From Liquidambar formosana (lineage: Eukaryota > Streptophyta > Magnoliopsida > Saxifragales > Altingiaceae), in contig CM077823.1 in assembly GCA_039720395.1 (NCBI GenBank), forward strand, positions 11,426,107-11,490,106: a DNA stretch of 64,000 nt. The letters are read 5' to 3'. The translations under genes and the position numbers were made by a program. The notes beneath the pieces were generated by a model. It was not told the DNA's origin, made no database searches, and was given only the letters and a program-made list of their open reading frames with translations. Shown piece after piece: positions 9,942 to 22,450 of this stretch (position 1 is its first letter; every line of letters begins with the position of its first letter).

Positions 9942-12889
9942 TGTGAACCACGGGTTTCGATCCGGGAGGAAAGGAAAACCCTTCTTTTAAAAAGACTTGT
10001 AGAGATTTAAATTAATAAAAATTTGGTTTTTAAAAGGTTCACAAAAACAATCAAACAAGGAGTCGCCACCTCATTCTTAGGAAAAGAGGAAAACCATAAA
10101 AACAGTTTTTAAAAGAAAACCTTTCAAAACAAACCACATGACTCCGATCAAGGAAAAACAGGTCTATCAAAACAAGAGAGGATTCGAAGACTAAGTTACG
10201 ATATGGGAAGGTTCTAGGAAACATCCTATAGGAATCCATATCGCCCCAAAATGGGTCTCTGAATTTATATGGGCTATTTCAATCACTTCCTAATTAGTCA
10301 CCATGCATATGTAAAGAATCATCCATAATCATTCATTCATTCATAAACATCCATAAAGCAATAAACATCCGCCAAGCATGTAAACATCCATGAACAAATA
10401 AAAGAGATATGGAAAGCAGGTAAGAGAGACGGAGCATAAGAAACAGATCCATCCTACTCCTCTAGCAAATATGTGATGGATAAATGAATAAGCATGGGTC
10501 CATCCTACTCCTCTAACAAATATGCGATGGACAAATGGATAAGAAAGAAAAAGAAAACCTAGGATACTTAGTATCCTAGGGCAGACTTGAACATCAAGTG
10601 AGCGCCTACGTACCTTACATACAAAGATGCAAGGATCAAAGTCCACGTAGTTCGATTAAGAAGGGGTTACTCCCTTTACAATGAACTATAAACCCTAAGT
10701 TTCCAACCTAAGAAAGGTTTTAAAAACTTAGGAGTTTCCAAAAATAGTTTGAGAAAACGTAAGAATTTGAGAAAGAATAGAATTCTAACTCAAATAGATT
10801 TCTAAAATGATTTGAATTCAAAAGAAAATAGAACTCCAAATAAAACAAAATTTTGAGAGAGTTGGAAACTTAGAACTTCTAATCCCAAGTAAAGACAATA
10901 ACCCTAAGGGGGAGAAGAGAACAATTTACAAAAAAGCTTACCATGAACCACTTACCATATGCAAATTATCCCGAAACATCGAGAAAATACCAATTAATCA
11001 CCCCATGTATTCTATAGGGCAATTATTAAGCTCAAACCAACCATATTCATGCTCAAATCATCATTAGAAGACTTAATTCAAATCTGGACAGAATGCTAAA
11101 CATGCATATAATGACCTAATACTCATGCAAAGAACAAAAATCAAAAGAGAAACAAAACCTAATATACTCCTATATGCTCTAAACACCCTAACATGCATAA
11201 AACTATCAAAAACATGCTAAATATGAATTACCATGATGAAAATATCATATAACGATTCAAAACATGAAAATAAAATCTAACATGATGTCTTAGGTAAGTA
11301 TTTTATGTAAGAATGTGAAATAATCATCCTTACGATGAGCTTTCTTAAGTAAAACTATCCGGAGATAATTTTACGTAGAAACCACTCTGCATGAATGATT
11401 TCTTCACATATCCTATGTAAAATATATACCTAAGAATGCAAAGAAATTCACAATGTACTTAAACACACTCCAGAAAGCACCTATGCACAACCTCACCCTC
11501 TAAGGCCGATAATTATTCTAAAAAAGAATAATCATCCATACACCTATGAAGATGAGACTTACACAGCAAGTGTCCTATACAAAAGATGCTTAAAATCATG
11601 CATATAATTGAACCATGAAGAGAAAACGGCCTAAACACATCAACTAATTTTTTGTGCAAAACGTACCTCTATCCTTAAGAGAGAAACTATCCTAACAGTA
11701 AGCAATTCGCAATCCTATTCCACTAGCATGCTTTCACATCATATTTTAATCATATACACTCTTAAATATAGAGTATATATGATTCCTAATTCAATTCTAA
11801 GCCATAACTATGTAGAGAATGGGGTAGAAGAAGAAGGAATCGTAAAAGGATGTAAAGGAGACTTACAACAAAGCCTCCTCCAAGTGATATGGGTGTGCGC
11901 AAATTCGTTCTCCCTAGCTCTCTTATGAATATGAAGTGTCAAAAGTCCCCTATGCTGATGAATGAGCCTCTATTTATAGCCAACCAACCATATGAACCAA
12001 TGGTTGAGATTAATTCACCATAAAACCAATCTAAGGCTATTATTAAATCCCCTAGATGTTGGACAACTCAAAATCACATCCCAATAGGTTTAAAACACTT
12101 TTGGAAGAAGGAAATTTGGAGTAAAAGAGTCCAAAACCGTCAAAACTTCAAAATAGGACAAAACAACACGGAGCTCTCGGGTGACCGGTTGGCCCCAACC
12201 AGTCCAACTGGTTAGTGAACCGGTTGAGCCCAACCGGTCACCCGAAACAAAACTCAGGTTTCCAAGTTTTTGAGGATTTCTGACCTGTTTCGGACTCCTA
12301 ACTTCAAACAGACTTAAATTCTTCAATTTAACTCTAATTTGAGTGATTCAAAAGCCAAAATTTCAGGGATTCAATGGAGAATAAGGTTAGAATATTCTTG
12401 GACCAAAAATCCCTGACCACGGTCAAGTGGCTGGGTTTTCAAGAGGCGGTTAACCGAAAAATGGTAAATTAGCCATAGAGTAATATGATGAACCAATCCA
12501 AAACCTATTCAACAATTAAATTGGCACTTTAATTAGGCTCATTACATCATTTTAAGATCAATGGAACAACCCGGAACAGGTTTCGAAGTCAATTGGAAAA
12601 TATACGAAGTAAAAGACGAAATTGCCCTTCAAGTTGTAAAAGTTCTAATTAACTATCCAAACCTATTTGGAATTGAACCAAATTTGACACACATATTCAA
12701 AATGATCTAGAAACTAAATGCAAGTGATGGGACTCAGCAATGAAACGAAAACATGCATGCAATAATAACCTATTCTCCTAAGGCTTAAAAGGGCAAAAGT
12801 GTCCTTTAAGGTTTAAGGACTCCTAAATGTTTCTAAACCTAACCAAATGCTATCATGAACTTATAGGGGGTGAAAATGGGGTGTCTACA
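9942..12889 (-). repeat. 5' LTR of inner element (right copy, about 2.95 kb)
   Basis: Minus strand starts TGTAGACACCCC at 12889 and ends GGTTCACA at 9942. TATA box at 11970-11979. It is colinear with the left LTR except for a 76-bp deletion corresponding to 2624-2699, bounded by an AAAGC microhomology. The U3 inverted repeat is at 12175-12192 and 12230-12247, with one mismatch. The U5 inverted repeat (9942-9949 with 10036-10043) is kept. Confidence 0.9.
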
Positions 12890-12894
12890 AAACC
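12890..12894. repeat. Target-site duplication (right), AAACC
   Basis: Matches 693-697. Removing 693-12889 leaves the outer RT frame unbroken. Confidence 0.9.
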
Positions 12895-13985
12895 ATAGTC
12901 AGATTGGCGATAAATCGGCTTATGTATTGAATTCTCCCTAGAAAGCCCCAGATATGCTTTTCAATTCTTGGTGGCTCCATCTCTGTGATAGCTTTTATCT
13001 TTCCTGGATCAACTTCAATTCCTCTTTGAGTGATCATGAAGCTTAGCAATTTTCCTGCGGTAACTCCAAAGGCACATTTCTGAGGATTCAATCGGAAGTT
13101 GTACTTCTTTGCTCGTTCTAGGAACTTCTCCAATGCAGTAAAATATCCTTCCCAGTCTACAAATTTGACTATCATGTCATCTACATACACCTCTACTTCT
13201 TTATGGATCATATCGTGCAATAGGGTCGTAGCAGCTCTTTGGTAAGTAGTCCTGACGTTTCTCAAGCCAAAAGGCATTACCTTCTAGCAATACGTCCCCC
13301 ATTATGTGATAAAAGCCATCTTTTCCTTGTCTTGAGGTGCCATTTTTATTTGGTTGTAACCAGAAAAGCCATCCATGAAGGAAAGAAGAGCATGGCCTGC
13401 TGTACTGTCTACCAACACATCGATATGCGGTAGAGGGAAATCATCTTTAGGGCTTGCAGCATTAAGGTCACAAAAGTCCACACACATTCGCACTTTCCCA
13501 TCTTTTTTCGGCACAAGCACTATGTTAGACAACCATTCAGGGTACTCCACAACTTGGAGGAACCCTGCGTCTAATTGCTTAGTCACCTCTTATTTTACTT
13601 TCAAAGCCCATTATGGTTTTAATCTTCTTAATTTCTACTTTATTGGCTTTTTAGTGGGATTAGTGGGGATGTAATGTTGCACAATATCTGGATCAATGCC
13701 GAGCATGTCTTCATAAGACCATGCAAAGGCTTTTATATTGGCTTTTAGAAGTATTATAAATTTTTCTTTTTCAATAGGCGAGAGAGTTATCCCAATTTTA
13801 ATTATCCTTGGCAATTCATCTGTCCCTAGATTAATTGATTCCAATTCATCCATGTTAGGTTCGGTAACACCCCTTTTCCTTTGCTCGACGAGCTCCGGAG
13901 GGACGTTATTCCTAGGATCTATATCCATGCCATAAATATCTATAGAAGAGAGAAAGGAAACACTACAAATAATGAAAAGAGACAT
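12890..13985 (-). pseudogene. pol: Outer Tat element: reverse transcriptase, N-terminal and palm part
   Basis: RT copies element RNA into DNA. One frame (with stops) runs from 13985 through the linker FAWSYEDMLGIDP and the RT core (VPKKDGKVRMCVDF, SFMDGFSGYNQIKMAPQDKEKMAFIT, MPFGLRNV) to the catalytic YVDD at 13176-13187. It continues past the nested insertion at 692 in the same frame. Five internal stops occur between 13270 and 13640: three in the KLRRLKP...WALKVK stretch (13587-13637) and two next to the MPFGL motif (13278-13301). Most fit Gln or Trp codons hit by C-to-T or G-to-A changes. Integrase is not seen and would lie beyond the window start. Confidence 0.9.
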
Positions 13986-14339
13986 ACTTTATTAACTGAA
14001 CTAACAAAGACAAAGAAAAGAAAGCATATATGCCACAACTAGGAAACGACTCCTAACTCCATAAGTTAGGCTAGGCGGACACATTTTTATTTGGAAAGAA
14101 CAACTAGATAATACTACTAAAGGAACCTACAAGCCACTATCAGGTAGGCCAAGATCCTCGCCCTCAAGAATTTCTGTAATGGCACCCTCTTCAAGATACC
14201 AATTAAGGAGTGGCATGGTTGCATGGTGGATTGAAGAACACTCAAAATCCAATTCCTCCAAAGCAAGTACCATATCTTGAAACATTGTGATCATGGCTTC
14301 CGAATCCATCTGTTCTGCCCAGTCCTCGTTCTTCTCTTC
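13986..14339 (-). other. Linker region between protease and RT of outer element
   Basis: Acidic, low-conservation spacer. Minus-strand frame 14127-14309 (Asp/Glu/Leu-rich) is probably part of the degraded polyprotein linker. No domain is recognised. Confidence 0.4.
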
Positions 14340-14947
14340 CTAATAGTCATCATTGATTGCTTTATCATCAACCATTGTAGCAGTGATTGGGTACAACTCG
14401 GTGAAGAATATCTCGAACCCTGGAATTTTGATCTTGGTTGCTTTGTCAATGGACGGTTCAGAGAATCCACAAAACAGAAAATCCTCCCCTTCCTTGACAA
14501 AGTAGCCATTCAAGGTAGGTCTGTATGGTGAGATTCTAATATCTGGCACTCTCCCTTCTGCTTTTGCTTTGATCTTCTCTCTGTTTCTCTGCAACATCTC
14601 CATACGGTCCTTTTTAGAAGGCTCATACCCCAAATCGAAGGTATAGGTAACAATGCGGCTCTGGATGGATAGTGGTATCCCTGCTGACGGCGTCCTAGTT
14701 CCATGCCTGGGAAGAAATTCATCTTCTTCATTATGTTCCCAACATGCAAATTTCCATGAGGGCAAAAGTCGAGAGGTATCAACTCTCTCTGTTTCGACTC
14801 TTTCTCTATGCACTGAACATACTCGAACCCTGTCAACGGTACTCTAACAAGCTCGGGCTTGATCTCATAAATGGGTACCCCTGACAACTTCAATTCATAA
14901 TCACCTTGGAATGTGACAATGGCCCCCTCATAAGGGAATTTTACTTT
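14340..14947 (-). pseudogene. Outer Tat element: G-patch-like segment downstream of protease
   Basis: The frame starting near 14893 (MKLSGVPIYEIKPELV) contains MKKMNFFPGMELGRRQQG, which resembles the G-patch-like motif seen between protease and RT in plant Tat elements. A one-base deletion near 14679-14682 moves the reading to a second frame (LGYEPSKKDR, FFTELYP) that ends at 14340. A TAA at 14945-14947 separates it from the protease frame. Function of this segment is not firmly known. Confidence 0.65.
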
Positions 14948-15361
14948 TTAGTGCAACAAAGAAGGGACAGTCCCTGCAGGATGAATCCAAGGTCTCCCTA
15001 ACAAGAGATTGAAGCATGACGGGACATCCAACACTTGGAACTCCAATCTGAATTCTGTAGGCCCCATAATCAATAGCAAAGTGACCACACCAATCATCTC
15101 TCTACGGGTGTTATCATAGGCTCTCACTGTTTGCCTAGATAGCATGAAGTCGGTAGGATCCAATCCCAAAACAGTGGCAATTCTGAGAGGGCACACATTA
15201 TGAGCGGAACCATTATCAATTAAAACCATAGGAACTCTCCTTCCCACAGAGTCAACAGTGATGTACATGGCTTGTGAATGGCTAGGTCCACTTTTAGGTA
15301 GGTCTGCTTCTAAGAACGCAATGGTTGAGTTCTTTGAGGTTGGGTTCACTAAGTTCACCAA
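14948..15361 (-). pseudogene. pol: Outer Tat element: retropepsin-like protease domain
   Basis: Aspartic protease that processes the polyprotein. The 137-residue stretch has the active-site string VLIDNGSAHNVCP at about residues 46-58 (Asp49; the DNGSA variant of D-S/T-G is usual in this lineage) and the C-terminal LLLGRPWIH loop at about 118-126. It shares a frame with the spacer upstream and the G-patch-like start downstream, separated by single stops. It is uninterrupted within the domain but cannot be expressed from this broken polyprotein. Confidence 0.85.
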
Positions 15362-15394
15362 ATTTTCTAGAGATGTGTCAATGGGAACCTATAT

Positions 15395-15847
15395 CTAGTT
15401 AAGCAATTTCAAGACTGTCTGCCTGTGCTTGTATGAGGCCATAAGCAAACCCCATATAGTGATGTTCGCATTAGTCTTTTTCAATTGCCTAAGCACTTCA
15501 TCCTCCTCTTCTTGCAGGTCAAGGTGGCGATTACCTTCCAATTCTCCCAACGGATTATCAGACTTTAAGTGTGGAGGGTTGAAATGGCGACCTCCTCTAG
15601 TTATGTGTTCCACCTCATCATCGCTCATCCACATATTATCAATCTCACCCATGTCACCCATGAGATCATCCCATGTGATCATGTTGATTTCTTCCATTTG
15701 AACTTCATTTGGTAACTCATCCCATCCTATGGGGACTATAGGCTCATTAGGGGTGGGGTCGGGGTAGAGTACATAATAATCGAACTTTCCGGATGACTCT
15801 CCCAGCAAACCCACTTTAGGATCTCTCGCCTCAAACCTTTCTTTCAA
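15395..15847 (-). pseudogene. Outer Tat element: gag-protease spacer
   Basis: 150-residue acidic spacer with TRGGRHFNPPHL (about residues 83-94), EGNRHL, and EEDEVLRQLKKTNANITIWGLL near the C-terminus. These strings recur between gag and protease in plant Tat polyproteins. It is in the same frame as the protease, with stops at its end (15395-15397). Confidence 0.75.
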
Positions 15848-15900
15848 TTATTGCTGATGGATTTCTTTGGCATTACCAAAACCTTTTGGTCAATAAGGTC

Positions 15901-17483
15901 TTAAACCACCTTTTTCAGTATGACACAATTCTCCGTATTATGCTTGGGTGCACGATGGTACAAGCAGAATTGGTGAGGAGTCGAAGGTCTTGGCTTTGGA
16001 TGGTGTGGCATTATGAGGCCTTTATCGTAACATTGGTGGAAAACTTGAGTCAAGAACATGGGAAGTGTGTATTGCCTTATGGGTTGATGGGATTGGGACG
16101 AGCCAAGCTCGATGGCATTTATGTTGTTGGGAGGAGGTACATTGTAAGTGGGGAGGGGATTTCGGGTGACATTTGGGCAATTTGGTGCAGTGGGTGGTGA
16201 AATGATCTGCTTATCAAGCAAATCTTGGATCTCATGGCAGAAGCGATAGTAACGGTTGGTTTGGTGGCTTTTGGTTTGGTGGAACTTGCAATACTCATTT
16301 TCATTGTAGTTCTTGAGCAATGGGTTTGGTGGAGGCCTTGGGTCAAGGGGTTTCAAAAGGTCACAGCTTTTTAGCTTTTCAAAGACTCTTTCGAGTGGCA
16401 TATATAGCGAGGTGAAGTGGAGTTATTTAGGGAAAAAGGGTGAACGGGTTGGGTTATGGTATTGACCTCGGCATTGGTTTTTCCCCTAAAATTTGTCCTT
16501 CGACTCCTTTGGACCTCCTTCGTTTTGATTGTTCCATCAGCAATGGCATCTTTAACCTGTATACCAGCCCCAATGAGAGCCTTGAAGTTCGAAAAGTAGT
16601 GAGCAAAGAGGTGCTTGTGATATACGGGCAACAAATTCTTCACCACCAACTGAATCTGATCTTCCTCATTCGGTCTATATGTTATTTTGGAAGCTTTTTG
16701 TCTCCACCTAGTGATGAAGGCAGAGAAAGTCTCGTTTACCCCTTACTTAGTAGTTTCCAAGTCCCTTATTGTGACGTCCACTTCGGTGTTATACTTATAG
16801 TGGTTCGTGAATGCATTACATACATCCTCCTAAGTCTTAGTTCGATTTTCCTCCAGTGACAAAAACCATTTCAAAGCAGAACTCGCTAATGACTCGTGAA
16901 ACATTTGAGCTAATAACTCATCGTTCGCCCCTCGTGGGTGCATAGCTCGCACATACATCTTAAGGTGGGTTTTAGGACAGCCTATCCCATCGAATTTTTT
17001 CGATTTTGGCATCTTGAACTGTAGTAGAATGCGAGCCTTTGGGAACAAGGACAAAGTACGGATGTCCACCATATCATTAGATTTGCGGATTCCCTTTAAA
17101 GTTCGCTCTAAAGCCTTGACCTTGTTTGCCAATACGGTTGAGTTCTCTGTTGATGTGGCCATGGTTTCCCTTTCCTTGGCCTTGGGTGGTTCTTCCCCCT
17201 CTCCTAATGGCTCCTCAGCAGATTCGGAATCATTGGATCCTTGATTGTTGTCAGTGGTACGGGCCCTAGATTCAGATTCAGAGATCTTTTGTTGAATGTC
17301 TTGAGCCATCTTGAGTGTAGTCTCGGATATCTGGGTGGTGTGGTCAAGCTTTTCCATCATAGCTTTCAAAGTGGCTTCAAGGTCGAAACCCCGGTTGCTA
17401 GCTCTTTCCTTGGCCATGTGTGATTCGGTGACGGAATCAGTACTGACTAGGCGCCCTTGTTGATTACGGATCCAAGCCAGCAC
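15901..17483 (-). pseudogene. gag: Outer Tat element: gag pseudogene
   Basis: Starts MLAWIRNQQGRLVSTDS at 17483. After an acidic N-terminal region (about residues 60-110) comes the Retrotrans_gag core with TLSLFPKAR, FDGIGCPKTHLKMYVRAMHPRG and LPVYHKHLFAHYFSNFKALIGAG. Two zinc knuckles follow: the first (near 16240-16300) has lost its last Cys to Tyr, and the second (15925-15966, CLYHRAPKHNTENC) is intact. Lesions are TAG at 16830-16832, a TAA in the ETTK-stop-GVNETF string near 16745, and a frameshift near 16371-16401. The TAG is at the same codon as the inner element's TAG. Capsid-like role inferred from family. Confidence 0.85.
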
Positions 17484-18155
17484 GCTTCTCCATCTAGAAT
17501 AAAGAAAACACTCAGTTTTTCAGCCTAAGGGTCCATCCTAAGCTTCCATAATTATTTCAAAACTTTTACAACGTACATGCTTAATTAGTTCCCTTAACCA
17601 ATTACCCTTGCAGGGATCATGGGGAAGGGTACGTATTAAGGGTGTAAGATGCAAAGTTTCATTTAATTACCCACTTAATCAACAAAGCATGGCAACACAT
17701 CACAAACACGATAGCATATCATCACAACAATGTGTGTGCATATAGGTGATTCAATGATGTCCTAGAAGGCCCATTATATGCATTCTCTTCTTTTAAAAGG
17801 GTAGGCTAGGGTCATCAACTTTGCTTGTATCAATCTTTATACCTAACCACATGTGACATCAGGAATACCGCGTGGGTCCAGTAGTACGTGATTGATCCAT
17901 TTGATATACCCAATGGTACTTGGTAAGAGAGGTTTGATAGCTTCGCCCAACACATGGAATCATGAAAACCAAGGTTGAACTAGGCTATCAGTTGGCAAGG
18001 ATACATCAAGGGACAATCGAGTCATCATACAAAAATTGCACACACAATGCAATAAATGAAAGCACACAATCAGGCGGATGCAAGTGATTGATTTTATTTA
18101 AACAATAAGAAATTAATTTAGCCCAATCAAATTAAATGAGTCTAGCCTTCGATAT
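17484..18155. other. Leader (5' UTR) of outer element
   Basis: Non-coding region between PBS and gag; 17755-18010 is similar to 9525-9780 of the inner element. No reading frame of note. Confidence 0.6.
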
Positions 18156-18172
18156 CCCCAGTGGAGTCGCCA
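18156..18172 (-). promoter_or_regulatory. Primer binding site of outer element
   Basis: The minus strand reads TGGCGACTCCACTGGGG, three bases (GTT) downstream of the LTR end at 18176. The TGG pairs with a tRNA CCA end. Confidence 0.75.
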
Positions 18173-18175
18173 AAC

Positions 18176-21100
18176 TGTGAACCCACGAAAAAAGCGCGCA
18201 GCCCACAAGGGTTTGGCAAAATAGGTGAAAGACAACAAATCGAAAGGAGTCACCACCTCATTTTTTTAAGGAAAAGAGGAAAACCTTAAATATGTTTTAT
18301 TTTCAAAACCACATGACTCCATTTTAAAAAGAAAGGCAAAATCTTTAAAACCAGAAAATTGGATTCGGGGGCTAAGTTACGATGTGGGAAGGTTCTGGGC
18401 AAAGCCTATAGGCACCCACATCGCCCGAGTTGGTCTCTTAATTTGATTGGGCTAACTTAATGACCTATATTCATGCAAATCAATATCAATCAATAAAATA
18501 CAGCATGCATATCAATCACAAATCCATCCTACTCCTCTAACAATCATATTTGATGGACAAATTGACCCTAATCCACTAACAATCACAAGCATGAATCCAT
18601 TCTACTCCACTAGCAATTATATGTGATGGATAAAATGACAAAAGAAAAAGAAAAAGAAAAAGAGAACCTAGGATACTTAGTATCGTAAGGCGGACTTGAA
18701 CATCAATTGATCGCCTACGTACTATGTATGGAAATACATGGATTAAAGTCCACGTAGTTCAAAAAAAATAGGGTTAAATCCTAATAGAGATTTATGGTAA
18801 AACTTAGGTTTCCTTCCATAGAAATTTTCAAAGACAAAAATGATTCTCAACAAAAATTCAATAGAAGATATAAACTTTTGAAAAAGGGGTGGAAAGAAAC
18901 CCTAGAATTGACCATATCCCTTTATTAGACAATAACTCTAGGAGGGAGAAGAGAAAAAGAAAGAAAAGTGAATCAGGGCACTTCATACCCTACTTACCTT
19001 GTGCAATTTTTTTCAAAGTGATAGCAAGCTTAAGCAATAACAACCTTATTTGCAATAAGGCAATTATCACACCTGTTTGCACCTTTACAAGTGCTCAAAA
19101 TCATGCAAAAATAACAGAATACTAATATGGACAGAACCATATCAAGACCTAAAATTATCCGTTAATCATGCAAATAACAAGAATAATGAATAACTGAAAA
19201 CCCTAACACAATCCTACATGCAATGACCTAACTAACATGCACAAAAACCTATAAAAACACACTAACAATCATGAGAGACCCTAATAATGTCAATAAATAT
19301 GATAGTAAAATCCATTCTAACCAAAAAGATGATATTTTATGTAAAATATGGCAAATGGCCTTCCTACGGCGAGTTTTCTTAAGCAAAATTATCTTAAGAT
19401 AATTTCACGTAAAAAAGTCGTTATGAGGAGGTGCAATCATCATTTCCTACGTAAAATATATATATTAGAACGCAATAGAAGTGATTTCATGCTTAAACAC
19501 GTCACAGAAAGCTCTCATGCAAAACCTTACTTAACAAAAAGGATAATTATCCTTAGAAAAGGATAATATCTCCAAAAACCCTATAAAATCCACTATATAA
19601 ATGCAAACCTAGCATGATTCAACTATATATAACATATATAGAATGACTATGATGAGAAACAACTCAAAAAGTTAAGCTAAACATGCCGTACGAAGCTTGC
19701 GTGAATTTAGGGTTACCGAAACTCTAATTTCACAATTATGCCTAACAACCTATGAAACAACTCTAACATATGCTCAAATCATCATGAATATCATTCATAT
19801 TATATATATTAACTAATAGGAGCATCAACTTATGACAATTATCACAGCAACCAAGATATATGAACTATGCATGATTTAAGAAGATAAAAAGAGTAACGCT
19901 TTCTAAACCTTAGTAAACTAAAGTTTTTCAAGCATATAAAGTCATAAATCATCTTAAAATCATTCACATCACATCATAAAAGTATTGAATTATCCTAACA
20001 TGTGGAGCTACAACATGCACTAGAGCTATCATAGAAGAAGAAGGAGAAAGAGAAGAAGAAGAAGACCTATATTCAGCAATGGAAAGGGGTGTTTACCTCT
20101 TGTAGAACCTCCCTTGCCTTCAAAATCCTTGTTCTCTTGCTTGCCTAGGGTTGAAGAGCCTCCTCTTGATGTCTTTCTAGCTCTCCAAACTCAAAGCTCC
20201 CTCTCTCTCTAAGTATAAAGTGCAATTGTGGTCCCCTCTATATGCTGAATATCATGTTCTTTGTATAGGGAATTGACCTCCCAAACCAATGGCTGAGATA
20301 AATTCATTAAATAATGATCCTAGGGCTATTAGAGACTCTCTTGGTGCTCAAACAACTCAAATTTACATAATTCTAGAAGGAAACAACTTGCAAAGGCGGA
20401 GGAATCCGTCACAGGAGGGCAAAAGGAGTCAGAAACCTATTTGAAGACAGACTCCTCGGGTGACCAACTAGGCCTGGACGGTTAGCCGTCTAGGCCTAGA
20501 CGGCCGACCGTCTAGCCTCGGATGGTTACCCGTGGGTCTTCTTCAGTCCGCTCTGATTTTGACTCCTAATCGTTTTAGAAATCCTACAAGGATCAAATTA
20601 AGTCCGATTTTGACGAAATAAAAGCCAAAACAACTGTGTTTCAAAGGGGAACACATATTTAGACATTTTAGGACAAAAATCCTTAACCATGGGTGTATGG
20701 TTAGGTTTTACAAAGGTGGCTAACCATAGTGCATCACCGACGCAAAGCTTGGGTTTGCATACAAGGTTAAGCTAAATGCCTTCCATATCAAAATTCAACC
20801 TTTTTAATCATGCCTATGATGTAAATAAAGCCCAATTGAAGTAAAATGAGAGAAAATTGAGTGGGTCTTGTGAGTCAATTTGAGCAAACCAAGAAAGGGT
20901 CTCTTAACCAACCCGAACCGTTATGAGCCGAATTGATCTTAAACCATTAGTTCATGAAATTGAACCTACATATAGACTCTATATATCCGTATGAACTCAA
21001 AAGAACGACTTGGGACTCATTCCAAAGTCAAATGGAAAATATACGACTTAAAAGACGATTATGCCCTTAAAGTCGCAAAAGTTCTTATTGACTATTGAAA

Positions 21101-21242
21101 TGAACTCCAAATCACTTCAAAATTCATACACATGATATTCAATGCCATAGAAACTCAATGCAAAAGACTAGACTAAAAAAAAACTCAAAAAGCTACATGA
21201 AATGATGAATCCTAGCTAAGGTGACAAAAATGGGGTGTGACA
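18176..21242 (-). repeat. 5' LTR of outer Tat element (about 3.07 kb)
   Basis: Minus strand begins TGTCACACCCCATTTTTG at 21242 and ends GGGTTCACA at 18176, followed by the PBS. TATA-like CTATAC near 20262-20268. A perfect 18-bp palindrome CCGTCTAGGCCTAGACGG (20486-20503), within further GACGG/CCGTC motifs, lies about 220 bp upstream of it. The R-U5 part shares blocks with the inner LTR (GGAGTCACCACCTC near 18246; ACCCACATCGCCC near 18413). The partner LTR lies beyond the window start. Confidence 0.85.
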
Positions 21243-22450
21243 CCTATCTTGCAGTGGTAAAAATCAATCCTTTATGAAAGGATAGAAATGTAAATGATGT
21301 GATTCCATTTTAAAGAATTAATATCAAGTGCGAATCTACTTCGGATGCTGAGAAAACTTGAGACTTTTGAAATTGATCGAATCGGTAAAGAAAAGGACGC
21401 TTTTTGAAAGCTTTTAAAATAAAGAAGATGTTCCCTTTTGAAGGGAAAAGATAGTCTTTTGAAGACAGGGGTTCCTTTTGAAGGAAGAGAAATGTATTTA
21501 GTTGAGAAAAGTGCACTTTTAAAGTGTAAAGGAATTCTGTTTATGTAAACCGAAAATGGAACTTTATAATTCTTAATCCCAACTAGAAAGGGATCCTGCA
21601 TGGAATAATAGTTTTGGAAAATTGACTTCATGTGACCGAAAGATGTTTTAGGAAAGAGAGCATGTGCCCTTCTAATGAAAAGATTTATTCGAGTCATTTT
21701 TGGAATGAACTCGTTAATTGAAAATGATGCACGCGTTAACAATTTGCGTGACAATACGAAACTCTTTTTCGAATCAAAATCTTTATTTAATAAAGATGGT
21801 AATGTTGTCAAAAGTGATTTGTGGGAGAATGATCCCATGCAGATATGAATAAAACCTTTTTGAAAGTTGAACCTTTCAACGGAGATTTGAGATATAAAGA
21901 ATCACTTTCAATTCTAAAAGGTTTCTTTAGAAAAGTATTTGGAGCTTTTGAAGCATGAAGATGGTTAGGAGGAATTTTATCCAAACTTAGTGTGCACTTG
22001 TATTAATTGAATAAAAGCGTAATCAACTCAATCTTTTAAGGATTGGAATTTTACTACGTGACATAGGGACACACAGAAGTTCCTGGATTCTGGATAGGGT
22101 TATTCATTGGAATATGGTGGGTCAATTGATTATATCCATTTTATGGTGATAAACTATTATGCTAGGGACAAGTTTTGGGCATTTGATGCCGTAAACTTTT
22201 ATCCATAGCATGATAGCTTACCTCAAGACTTTAATTAAAACTTTATTCACATGGGAATAGAATTAAAATGTCACATAGCATAAAATTTCAAGATGAACAT
22301 ATCGAAAATGTCAAAAGATATATAAACATAATTAACCTTGGCAAGGTTTGAAATTCATGAATGTGATGTTTATTGCTTTGATAGGCACAAGTATATGTAC
22401 ATAAAATAAAAGGGTCAAGTGACCACAAAATGAAAAGTGCTCAAACATTG

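Larger units (their letters stand above)
698..12889 (-). mobile_element. Inner gag-only LTR retrotransposon (TR-GAG-like, Tat family), nested in outer element
   Basis: A complete 12.2-kb element lies in minus orientation: 5' LTR 9942-12889, PBS 9922-9938, leader, gag remnant 7356-8810, a long non-coding 3' region 3735-7355, a purine tract at 3725-3734 and 3' LTR 698-3724. Both ends are flanked by AAACC. I see no protease, RT, integrase or RNase H inside it. Gag and leader are homologous to those of the surrounding outer element, so it is a related, non-autonomous family that presumably used pol proteins from a relative. The two LTRs differ in about one base in twenty in the first 170 bp, nearly all transitions, plus a 76-bp deletion in the right copy, so the insertion is neither brand new nor ancient. 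Confidence 0.9.

Noticed and set aside
21272..21838. 188-residue minus-strand open frame
   Set aside because: Phe/Ser/Lys-rich composition caused by repeated TTTGAAAG-type motifs; no domain, lies in LTR-like DNA.
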